This document shows, in pieces, positions 32,406 through 44,415 of a stretch of 64,000 nt of DNA. The first letter of the stretch is position 1, and every line of letters begins with the position of its first letter. Both the position numbers and the translations under genes were made by a program. Origin of the DNA: Sipunculus nudus (lineage: Eukaryota; Annelida; Sipuncula; Golfingiida; Sipunculidae); NCBI GenBank assembly GCA_026874595.1, contig CM049313.1:53962659-54026658 (forward strand), read 5' to 3'. Below the pieces are notes generated by a model, which made no database searches, had not been told where the DNA came from, and worked only from the letters and a program-made list of their open reading frames with translations.

Positions 32406-35400
32406 TTTTTATCCGAAAGTACTAGAAATGAAACCCAAAGAAAAATACAGACGTTACAGGAACAGACTTGAATCATCTAGAACGCTGTGTTTCTACACCC
32501 CAGACGCGGGCCGGCCCATGGGCCAGTTGATTATTATTATTATTTGGATACAATATGTGTTAAAATGTGCATACTTATCAGGACAAATACAAAATTCGAT
32601 TCAATTCAATGTATGGTGCATGTAATCTACACAAAAGTAGTCATTTTTCACTACCTATAAGATTTCTTTATAACAAATCAAAGCAAGAAAACAAATGAGA
32701 AACAAACCTTATCTGCCACAAAAAAAACCCCCAGAAAATTGAGCGGCGAATCAGCTGAACATCAGTTGAATTTGTTGGCGCACTTTCTGTTCGAGGCAAA
32801 GTCCACAGCCTAACAAGCTCAGGTACGAGCCGCAGCAAGTCTTTTCATATGTCAATGTCATATTCAATCGAGCGTGGTTATTGCAAGACATTGCATATTA
32901 CTTATACGCAGTTATATACAAGCTGGTCATCGCGGATGTCGCCCCCGTTATGACATCGACTTGTCATGGAGTAACATCAGCTTGGAAACATCGGGGCATA
33001 TCGGGGTGACATCTAGATATTTTCTAACATTTTCAAAAATGTTTAGTGTCGGGCGTCACTCCGGAACATATCGGGGCTACATCAACTTGGCATCGGGAAC
33101 ACATCGGAGCAGCCTACTGGGACACATATCGGTAAGCCAGTAAGCCAGTCGATGTGTAAGCCAGTCTTAAAGCGGGAAAGTCAGTATTAATATGAGTTGG
33201 TAGGTTAACGAAAATATCAGAACTAAAAGTACCCAGAAACACAACCCAAAAGCAACCGCTCAAGACAATATATATGATAGAACAACCTGCAAACGTTTAA
33301 ACACAGAATATATACATAAACCAAAAATATATCTTCTCAAGCGCACTCGATTAAGCAATATGACCTAAATATAAATTCCATTTTTCTCTCTATATATCTA
33401 AAATCCTCTAAAATCAGACTACCATCACACCAGTTAATTTAGCAGACTTGTTCAGTGAGCTGGACTATTTCATCAATCACTATTAATAGAGCTATTAATC
33501 CCCATTTTTAACTGAAACGTTTGACTTTATGATTTGGCTTATGATTTTTATATCTGTTTAATGCTTAATTATCCTCAAATGAAATGTAAAAATAAATATT
33601 TTCCTTGCAAAGAATAACATGACAACACATTAGTATGTCATCAACAAAAACTGCATGCGGGTGGTTGGCAAACCGTTGTCTCTGCTAACTTACTTGCTAT
33701 TTTACTAAAAGAAAAACAGTCCAATTTATTGATCTTCGCATTTCGACTTTAAAATCTACGGGGATGGCCGCATGGATAACATTTACATAAAATGCCAATT
33801 GGGCTACATGAAAATTTTTCATGAGAAAATAAGTAATAATTAAGACATGTAATTAACAGAGTTTTCAGCAGCTAACTCTGACAAAATTCCCTGAGTTTTC
33901 CCTGACTATTCCCTGACCTTCAGTTGGTTTTCAAGTATAAATCATCACAAAATTGTTTTAATTTGGTTTCAAAACGTCATTTACAGCCATTTTACAAAGC
34001 CTCAATGGAAAAATGTATGGAACATAAGAATTCTACATCAGATCCTGCGCATTCTTTATATTACTGCTCATGAACAGAACTGGTCCATCATTAATTGTTG
34101 GTGTCATATGTTGTGCATCTATGCTCTGCATCATCAAACTTAGATTTCTATACAAATATTCAGAGTAAATACCTTCAAACTTACTATATTTTTATCAGAG
34201 ATGCCAAACTCTTTCAACATGATAACAAAATCCGAACACCCCAGCCATTAATAATTCCCTAACTTTTCACTGACCTTGAAAAAATAATTTTTACCCTGAC
34301 TGCTGGCAACCCTGATGAACATTGAGCTTAAACTTGTCCAAAGATAATGCAATTTTTTAACCCATTCACCTTGGCAGGGGCTTCCCACTTTCTGGTACTT
34401 CTTGCATTTACATGTGAGCTCCACCTCCCCAATTTGGCCAAAATCCTGCGCATACCCTTGGAAAAGGTCCAAAATAATATGATCACGACCCACCCAAAAA
34501 AAATCCTGGATACACCTCTGAGGTCAGGTTAGTGACGGACTTAGTTCACGTACAGATTCGGCTAAAATTCAGATAGAGGATGATGATGTGCTCTTACCTT
34601 GAAATCAGACAAATCTGACATTGGATGCACAGAGGTCAATGTAGCCATGACAACATGACACTAAGGCCTTCGGAAATAAACTGATAGGGCCTGGAGTCAT
34701 GATGGCAGTCACAACAGAACGCCCATTCTAAGGATCGGATCAAATATTTCCTGTTTGGTATTATTTGTCATCACAGGCTTATATGGCGTATAATATGAGC
34801 TTAATATCGAAGAAAAAGTGTTGTTACACAAAAAAAATTACATTTATTACCTCTCTCGTCACTGTGGAACCGATTCACGTGAAACGTGTCATGACGGGGT
34901 CGTGTATGTAAACTTGGAAGTCGGAAGCCGGAAGCCGGAAACCAAGGAATTGTTTTATAAATAATGCAGTTTAAAGCATATACAAAATGCCAACGCTTCA
35001 ATACCGTTATGCTTTTTTCGATAGAATAAGATCTTTACTATCATTCTGTAAACAATTTTAGTTATTCATTCTTTGATCTGAAAGTTATGGACCATTTTGT
35101 GCTCGGAAGCCATCTCGGAAGTCACTCAGAAGTGCTGGGATGTGATTCAAATATGTAACTCGGAAGTCACAGATACGCACTGGTCAACTTGTGGTCAGTT
35201 AGGAGCCACAGCCCAAATGCATTTTCATTATAATTATAGTTGCATAAATATATTTAAATTGCATGCATGATTCTGCTTTTAATGAGTGTATAATACAATA
35301 TATGATACAAAATCGGAAAACTATGTTCTCAATTTTTTGTTTTGTAGATTTAATATAAATGTATACAGATATGTGGGTGTATATTCACGTAATATATATC

Positions 35401-37472
35401 ACCCCATGAAATATATTCATAAAATCTAGAGCCATGTTTTTGTTAAAGATATTTATATTTACATGGGCAGGGCATGGGAGGGGATGATTTTAATTTTTAA
35501 AATATACAATGTAAAGAGGACATTTTGAGGCACCTTAACCAAAAGATAATGAGGATTTTCTGTTCCGCAACTATTCTCCTACATGTTTGAACAATGTATT
35601 CAACCTTTAGGTTGTTGGGCTTTAATATTTTTAAATCTATAAAATTACGGTATAAACTGGAAAATCCAAATATCCAATAGTTTGTAACATGTTAATGTCA
35701 ATGATGAAATACGCGTCTATACATTTATAACCTGCAAAATGTCACCTTTTAAATGTAGTACTCGTTGTAAAATAATTGATATGTTTAAGTCTCATGACAA
35801 TCTTTGCATTTTACCGACTTTTGTGATCTGTGCGGACAGCAGAGCACAGTGCACGAGTCTGAGTATCAGCCGAGGAGCCGTGTTATGAGCGACAAAAGTG
35901 ACATGTGATCTAACGGAAAGACTCCATCTCTCAATATACTAGTATATTTTTGGGTGGTCTCTAAGTGGGGTAAATCACAGACTTGTTCATTAATATCGCC
36001 AACATATGAACTGGAAAGTAATAAATATAATAATGTAATTGCTAGGGAATAAAAAGGTAATCTGAAAAAGAAATGAAAATTGATTATGAATAAAAGGGAA
36101 AAGAACTCGATAAAATGAGAGATATTACGTCTGAACGGGATTGCGCCCCCTATGGATGCATCACTGAATAATATAAATATGGTATAAAAAATCCTAATAT
36201 GACATTAAAAATACAGTTATAAATTACGATGTCATTCAATATAAAAACAATAATATATTTTCCATACGTTGAAAAAATATGAAAATTTAATAAATGTATA
36301 TCCCAGTAGGACATCGCTGGAATAAACATACATGTATCACACAAAACTTAAACGAAAGGTCTTTTAATATGTTAGAGATCTACGATATTTAAAAGATGTT
36401 AAAATATATCTTAGAAAAGGGATACAATAGTCCAGATAATATATATAACATACTAATACATGTGTGATTATAAAATCTGATCGATTTGCATAATTAAGCA
36501 AATAATTATTTTTTTTAAAACAAAAATAATTTTTGTTCAAGTTTTTAACAATTCCTTCAAACTTTTTCAATCTTGATATTTATATTCTAATAATTTCACT
36601 CCTGATGTTTCAACACAACATTTCAACTTCTAATAAATGGATATTTGATAATATTTTAAAGTATATTTGCAACTGATTTCACTCTCAAACGTTATAATAT
36701 GTGCAAGATAAGGGCATCTAAACAGAATGTGCACCCTTCAACTTCGGATTACTGTACGATTACAACGATCTCGATTAAAATTCCAATTTTGTGTACAGAG
36801 GAGATCGTGAAGGTAAATTCTTTGATAAATAACCATATAGAATCTTTATCGACACGTAAGGCATTTAGGGCTTCAAGTAGAATTCTGTCTAGAGGTGACC
36901 TGGTGTCTTAAAGATGCAACGGGATATAAGCATTTTTAATGAACCTGTTTCTTATCTAGGATTCATACCTTGAAATTCCACATATAAATGATGACACCAT
37001 GCAATAATGGAACCAAACCGTTTTGATAAATAAAGTTAGATATTTACCGCTAAGATAAATATTTCAATTACAAATATAAATTATTCCTATTCTACTTTTG
37101 CTATATAGTCATTTTTGATCTTCATATAATCCATCTGAATAGTCTGTGCACACTCACTATTGTTATTTGATTCTTATATTTTAATCCCCATAAACAAAAT
37201 TAACAGACAGGATGCTTTTTCTTCGGCCTGGTAATCACCGGACTATAGTCGGAATTCTCGATTAGGTAGTACCGTGCGCTTTCGGACCTCCTACCCTTCG
37301 GACTTATGCTGGTATCATGCAGTTTCTATTATTAAACAGATTTTTTTTATATCTATAACATTTGCACTTTGCTCATTTATTTTTAAACATTTACTGAACT
37401 TTTCTGGCTATGCATTATGTTTTGTTTAACGTTTTATTGATTTGTTGTTGATTTTTTCAATTGACGTATTTT

Positions 37473-37514
<42 letters not shown>

Positions 37515-37892
37515 ATTAATGTTTGTGACCTGCGGTTTTGCAAATTTTCAGAAAATTAATTTGATGAATATTTTACCTAACAGCAGTAAAAATATCGATT
37601 AAATATTGAATCGTTCTGCAAAAACAGAAACTATTGTTTTTATATTATCCAAAAAAATACAATCGGCATCATATCTATTTACACGTGCATTGTGTATTTC
37701 TCTTTGTCAAGGTATTGTTAATGTTTGTGTTTTCTTTTTAAATTTGCAGGATACGTCTGATGAAATCATTATCAAACAAATTATTGTTTTACATCATGTA
37801 TATTATGCTATTTTGGCAAAATTTCAAAACATGAATTGAAACAGGTTCCATTTACAGCAGGAACATATAGGAAAATATATCACATTGTGATT

Positions 37893-37975
<83 letters not shown>

Positions 37976-38695
37976 CAATCTGTGCAACCTGACCATGAAT
38001 GTAAAATAAAAATTGGCATAAAAAGTATTACATTATAGATAAGAGCTTCAGAGATTCATTATCCTGATGAAATATTTTGGTCAATCGAAGAGGAAAATAA
38101 ATATTTTATTCAAAACAACCATGTAAAAACATTTACTGGACGTTTTGAGGCTATGTCAAATTTTGCCGTTTATGTCTCTATAATATTATGTTGGTAGTTT
38201 TTACAGGGACACATTTGTAACGTGAATAAAATATTATCAAAACCTTTAATTTTTTATGTTTCCACCATCATAAAATACCGTAACAGCGTAAAATATTGAC
38301 GAGTTAATATAATCTTTTTCTACAAAATGAAATAAAATATCAATATAATATATTATAAAAAACAGCATCATGAATGTTGCAAAACAGATTAAGATTATGA
38401 AAAATGTCATAATGAAGAAATTGAAAATGCTTGACACGTTGCTGACGATATGATGACCAGTGCATTAGCCATTACTGGCTTTCGAGTTTTACACATTTGG
38501 ACTATAACCGAGCATAACCGAGCAAAAATAGTCTATTTCTTCGGATGGATAACCTTGATTGTTTTACATTATGATAGAATAGACCTTATTCTATCAATAA
38601 AAATAAAATTGTACTTTCAATTGATGTAGTAGCATTTTAATTATGCTTCGATCATTGTTTTATTTAAAAAAATCCTTGCTTCCGACTTCAGACAT
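32406..38695. other. Gene-poor AT-rich region
   Basis: No recognisable protein or RNA gene in 6.3 kb. Within it, 32935-33130 has repeated ATCGGGGC/ATATCGGGG words, and 33860-33930 and 34255-34520 are related CCCTGA-rich dispersed repeats. (AT)n tracts lie at 37478-37510 and 37895-37972; the second contains a palindromic centre. ORFs here are short and unlike known families. Confidence 0.45.
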
Positions 38696-39159
38696 CCGAG
38701 TTTTACACATAGCCGTTTGGGAATCCCCTACCGGAAGTTATGATGCTCCCGCTGTAGCCGTGCAGGCGAGTTTTTTTCGAGTGAAACTAGCCTCGGTATT
38801 AAATACTGCTGCACGAATACACGTAAGACAACCGTGGAAGTAATACTTATTATTTTCCCCAACAAAATAACGTATCTTTTTTGTCTTAACTCAGGAAAAT
38901 GACAGTTCGAGAAGTAGATGAAAATTAAAAAGTAGTGTCAGAAATGGTGTGCACATCTGCACATACTAGAATTGATGCGAACCCAATAGCTTGTAATGTC
39001 ACCCTATCGTTCTTCAGTTCATCTAAAATCGACGTTTGGGGTGACAGGCTGTCGCTAGGGTCAAGGTCACCTGAAGGACAGATGCCAGTACACCAAATAC
39101 GTGACTCACCGTTTTACGACACCGCAAAATATGGGTGATGACATAAAATCGAGGGGCCA

Positions 39160-41830
39160 GGAGGGACCGGACAAATATGACGGCAAAACCACTGAACAGG
39201 ATATCCGCCATTTCGAATTAGTCGCCAAGTGGAATCGCTGGGATGATGATGAAACAGCCGTACAAAAGATGTTGGACCAAAACCTCATAGAGCCAAGTAA
39301 CAGTCCGTGGGCTTCATCGTTTGTACTTGTCACAAAGAAAGACGGAGGAGTGCGATTTGCGTCGATTATCGGCGACTTAATAGTGTGAGGCGAAAAGACG
39401 CGTATTCATTGCAGCGTATTGACGAGTCGTTGGACACTTTACCCGGCCGTCAATGGTTCTCGACACTTTACATGGCTTTTTGCTATTGGCAGCCCAAGAT
39501 ACCCGAGGATGTATCGAAAGAAAAGACTTAATTTGCACCCATCTCGGTCTACACCAGTTCTAAGTCATGTCAATTGGCCTGTTTAACGAGCCCGCGGGCT
39601 ACGAACGACTGATGGAGAATGTCTTACGAGGTCTTCATTGGCTAGAGTCAGTAGAGTGTAAAGTTTACATTGATGATGTGATATGAATCGGACGAAATTT
39701 TGACCACGCGTTGGAAAACCTAATTACTGTGTGGCAGAGGTTTCGGGAAGCCAACCTGAAAATGAAACCAAAGAAATGCCATCTGTTACAGGGCAATGTG
39801 ACATTTCTGGGACACCTAGTATCAGCTTATGGTGTTAGAAGTGACCCTGAGAAGGTTGAAGCAGTCGCAGAGTGGCCTGCGCCCATTAGCCTAACCGAAG
39901 TTCGCAGTTTTATTGGTTAAGCGGCGAACTATCGTCGCCACATCTACGGATTTTCTTAGATCGCTGCGCCGATGATCGCTTCGACGAGGGGGGAACCTCA
40001 AAAAGAAACAATTTCAATGGACGGAAAGGTGCCATAGATCTTTCGAAGCGCTTAAGAAAGCACTTACGGAAGCTTTGATGTCAGAGTATCCTAATGAATA
40101 CGACCAGTTCATTTTGGATACCGGCGCTAGTTGTGAAGGGATAAGTGCCGTGCTATCCCTACTTCATGATGGGCAAGAACGTGCAATTGCAAATGGCAGC
40201 AGGACCTTAAATCACAGACACTTACTTGATGCACTAGAAATTCCCCTATTATCGTTCATGTGGAGTAAATGTCATTTATTAAATGTCATAAATTTATCTG
40301 AACACTGTTACAGAACAACATTTATTAGATGCTGTAAACTGGTTTTAATTAAATTTCAAATTAAATTCCGTGTAAAATAGTCCATATAGCTGCCTTAAGA
40401 ATTAAAGTCATTGTTTTCAGATCACTTATAACAAATGTTACATGTATGTACATGTGAAAGAAGGGAGATCAAGGAAGCGTTTTAAGGTTAAAAGAGAGTT
40501 ATTAACTCTTGTAATTGGTAAACGGGGAGTGCTTTGTTTATAATTGAATATCGATTGATAAGTCTTGTTCATATTTGGTAGAAAACGAATATATCAGCAA
40601 TGTGAGCGGTAATAAGAGAATATAGCCTTATAGTAGTACTGTGAACAGCCTACAGGCGTTGTAGTGACAGTGATTGAACAGGTATCATATAGACAAGTCA
40701 AGCGCCTGTGCCTTAAATCGTTCCCAGCGAAACTACTGTACCACAAAATGTGAACTTGTGGCAGTTCATCAAACGTTTCAGACATTATTTTGGTGGCGAA
40801 ACTTCATTCTACGGACCGATCACGCGTCTTCGGGATGAATCAAGAACTCCCGTAACGTTGAAGGAATGTTAGCCTGATGGCTTACTGTATTTGACATGTA
40901 TTGGTTAGAGACCGAAACCAGAGCAGGGGCCAAGCATGCCGACGTGACGCTTTATCGAGAGTTCCTTGTAGACCGTGGAAAAGGGAAAAGTGTCTAAAAC
41001 CAGATACCAGGTTGATCTCAGCCGTGCATACATGGAGTCTGAACAGACAGCAACCGCCAAGAGAAGGAGGCTGGTTGGAGCTGTTAGGATGGTCAGTCCT
41101 TCAAAGACTGGGGTCAGGAATACGACGCTGACACTATAGAAAAGCTGCAGCAATAGGATCCTGGCATCTCTAAGATGGATTCCTTCCTACCAGACATAGA
41201 CAACAGCCGCCATGGGCAGTGATACCTTATGAATCACGAGACCTAAAGGCATTGTGGAGCAAGTGGAAAACTCTGACAGTTTTGGATTATTTGCAGGATA
41301 TGATTCGATGGAGTCAGAGGTGAAAGGTGTGTGCCAGTAGAAAACCACTTCATTAAGCCCTGTAGGAGACCGAATGGACCGTGTGGCCATGGATATTTAA
41401 GTCCCCCCAGGACCACTGAAATGGAAATCAGTACATATGCGTCCTTTCTGATTACAAAGTTGGCCGAGGATAAAGCAATTCCAGACCACACAGCGCAAAC
41501 CATCCCTGAACGGTTAATGCACGAGTTATTTCTAAAGTATAGAATTCCTTGGGTCCAACATAGTGATCAGGGACCTGATTTCCAGTCAAAGCTCATGAAT
41601 CCGCTGTGCAAGTTGCTGGAGACCTGAACCTGTCCTTTATTGTCCAAAGAGCGATGCGATTGTGGAGCGTGCAAATAGGACTTTGCTTCAGATGTTGTCT
41701 TGCTTTGTCAATGATTACCAAGACAACTGGGACAATTTGCTACCATATCTTGTGTCCGTATACCGGCGACCGCCCATAATAACACCAAATGTTCGCCAGA
41801 CTTGATGTTCTTTTTCTATTTTCGCAGTTT
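39160..41830 (+). pseudogene. Decayed Ty3/Gypsy retrotransposon (copy G3a)
   Basis: A gag-like start (about 39170-39265, YDGKTTEQDIRHFE) runs directly into the RT start (about 39268-39360, LIEPSNSPWASSFVLV), so most of gag and all of protease were deleted. RT continues with VDYRRLNS, then YIDDVI (39668-39685) right before an in-frame TGA, then KMKPKKCHLLQ and SDPEKVEAV. RNase H (39960-40960) is split by a MITE. Integrase (41190-41830) has YRIPWVQHSDQGPDFQS and several stops. The integrase zinc-binding region is deleted in this copy. Confidence 0.88.
40213..40710. mobile_element. hAT-like MITE, 498 bp, copy in unit 1
   Basis: Flanked by the perfect 8 bp target duplication CCTTAAAT (40205-40212 and 40711-40718). 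Its ends are inverted repeats: CACAGACACTTACTTG at the left and, inverted, CACAGGCGCTTGACTTG at the right. It interrupts the RNase H domain of the Gypsy element: the codons for SRTLN end at the left target copy and NRSQRNYC resumes at the right one. It has no transposase, so it is non-autonomous. Confidence 0.92.
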
Positions 41831-41857
41831 ATTACTCATAAAGCTGCCTTTAACAAA

Positions 41858-42720
41858 TTAGATCCGATCTGGTTCCGAAAGTTTGAACCTAGGACCGTAT
41901 GATACTACATATGGTACAATAACAGTTTGAATTCTATTTTCCATTTCTCCTTCAAAGACAAATTTGCCTGTATTGCGATATTTAAATTTACTGATACACA
42001 TTTTTGCTATGAGAATTATGTGTTTGACTTTTGATGTAGTCTCACTATTATCTTCACATTTGTATCCGAGTATTACGTCAGCTTTCAATAATTTGACACT
42101 TTCGCAAGCTATTACCGAAATTTTGCTTTCTACTTCCAACCAAAAGTGTTTAATTTTTGCACATGAATTTAAAAAGTATTCAATGTAGTCTGTTTCGTCA
42201 CAAAAACTACATTTAATGGACTCTTTTATACCCATTTTATGTAGCAGCACATTGGTGGGAAATATATTATGAAGTATTTTCCAGTGGATTAGTTGTAACC
42301 TGACCTGTTTACAACATTTCTTTGCTGTATACCAATTCGCTGATGTTAGGCGTGTACTTGGATATTTAGAACTTCAGAATAGGGAGTCACGATGTTATCC
42401 TGCTTTATTATTTCACATTAAGCGCTGCAATTGGCACGCCTCGGAACCGAATATCTTGTGGCTCGAAAACTGGGTCACCACTCTTGCGGATAAAATTTTT
42501 AACTGCCGTCTGTACTACATTATACTCTAGGATTCATGCTGGACTATTGCCTAGTTTTCTGACCACGTCTTTAAAAAAACTAATGATAAGACCATTTTGT
42601 ACTATATCAGAGAAGTAGATAAGCTTTCACTGTACCCAGTCGTTAAAGAAAAGAATGTTGTCTCAATAGGAAAACGCGGTATTGTTCCATAGCACCGGTG
42701 AAGCTGGGTCTACAGGCCCT
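41858..42720 (-). mobile_element. L1/Tx1-like LINE C-terminal fragment, unit 1
   Basis: From high to low: decayed text around WVQWKLIY, then HWKILHNIFPTN and HKMGIKESIKCSFCDET, then FLNSCAKIKHFWLEVES. These match the C-terminal domain of L1/Tx1-like ORF2, in which a CxxC...C knuckle follows a helical domain. The knuckle histidine is changed. No RT motif remains. Confidence 0.75.
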
Positions 42721-43769
42721 CGTTTTTGCGTTAAAACCACGTTTTTAATGCTTTACGGTAAAATTCGTTTTTAATTACATGTAAATTTTAAGAAAAATTT
42801 TCGGTAAGGTGTTTGCTTGTAAAACACTTTTATTTCTACTCAGTTTATTGAAGTAGTACTCCGGGATATTTTTCCAGGTTTCCTCACAATAGCAGTAGCC
42901 TATAACAAACGGGGGGGGGGGGTTATGAGAGAGATTTCTAAGTTTTTGCTGCACAGGTTTGCTCGGTGTGCAAACCAGGTAAACAATCTTGGATTTTAAA
43001 CACTGATTCATAATTGCACCTTAAACCTACCTCAACCAGATTCCTAATCTCTGACCGGGTATGAATGTTGATTTGTTTGCTTAAAGAATCAATCATCAGT
43101 TATCTATATAATCGTATGGAACCCTGACTCCTTAAAAATGTCAGTAGAAGTTTTTTTTGTTTTCATTGAATGGGCTGAAGTTACTTTCTGTGCTTTCAAA
43201 ACTTTCAGCATACTGGCAAAAGAAGAACAAAGATTTGCCACAAACCTAGAAAATACTCCCACTACAATATGATATAAGTAAACTGCACCGCCTGGCAAAC
43301 GTAAACTTCTGCCATGCCGCATGTCATAAGGTCACTGAAAACAAAGCTTTCTAGGTGACCTTTAGGCATCATCATACAGGTGACGCAAATCATTGGCGCA
43401 AATCAATCGAAACGGGGCACAGCTCCTATCTTTTACGACAGCAGATACATTACAGTCAGAGGTATCTGGATCTAATTTCGCTCCCTCCCTTTAGTTGTAA
43501 CTATATATACTTTTAAGCTTTTAAGCAATGCAACCAGATCTACACCAGATCTGATGTAATCTTGCCTTTCCTGTTATTATGTTTATCAAGTAATGTGTAT
43601 AATGTGCATTTTAACAACAACAAAATGCACTCTGAGGAATCACCAGTCATGTTATAATATCATGATCCTGATCAGACCTTAATGAGTGATAGATAAGTCT
43701 TCTAAATAAATTTATTAAAACTAAGAATAATGTATCAACTTATGATTCACCAATCTGGTAGTTGCATAT

Positions 43770-43950
43770 AGGTTCTGCTTTCTCCGCCAGAATACACCGG
43801 TGCATGCAAGCGGGACAAACTTTCGCCCTGTTCGGAACAGTGCACTTAAGGTTTTCCGTAATACTAAGAAATGACTAAGGTCCCCCTTAAAGCTGGTATA
43901 ATATGTCTTATCAGCAGTTGGTATCGATTCCTCAAACAAAAACATACTAT
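43770..43950. repeat. Dispersed repeat A, partial copy 2
   Basis: Matches 1-205 and 49154-49335 and is cut off exactly at the tandem-duplication junction. Confidence 0.9.
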
Positions 43951-44415
43951 ACCGAGTTTTACACATAGCCGTTTGGGAATCCCCTACCGGAAGTTATGAT
44001 GCTCCCGCTGTAGCCGTGCAGGCGAGTTTTTTTCGAGTGAAACTAGCCTCGGTATTAAATACTGCTGCACGAATACACGTAAGACAACCGTGGAAGTAAT
44101 ACTTATTATTTTCCCCAACAAAATAACGTATCTTTTTTGTCTTAACTCAGGAAAATGACAGTTCGAGAAGTAGATGAAAATTAAAAAGTAGTGTCAGAAA
44201 TGGTGTGCACATCTGCACATACTAGAATTGATGCGAACCCAATAGCTTGTAATGTCACCCTATCGTTCTTCAGTTCATCTAAAATCGACGTTTGGGGTGA
44301 CAGGCTGTCGCTAGGGTCAAGGTCACCTGAAGGACAGATGCCAGTACACCAAATGCGTGACTCACCGTTTTACGACACCGCAAAATATGGGTGATGACAT
44401 AAAATCGAGGGGCCA

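Larger units (their letters stand above)
38696..43951. repeat. 5.26 kb tandem duplication, unit 1
   Basis: From CCGAGTTTTACACATAGCC at 38696, the sequence repeats from 43952 with very few differences. Offset is 5256-5257 at first, becoming 5434 after a 177 bp difference at 41293/41294. Unit 1 lacks the 177 bp segment and has a shorter G run (about 42911-42922). It contains a Gypsy remnant, an hAT-like MITE, an L1/Tx1 fragment and part of repeat A. Confidence 0.97.

Noticed and set aside
43104-43322. 72-codon minus ORF conserved in both tandem units
   Set aside because: Identity between units reflects the recent duplication, not selection; no motif recognised.
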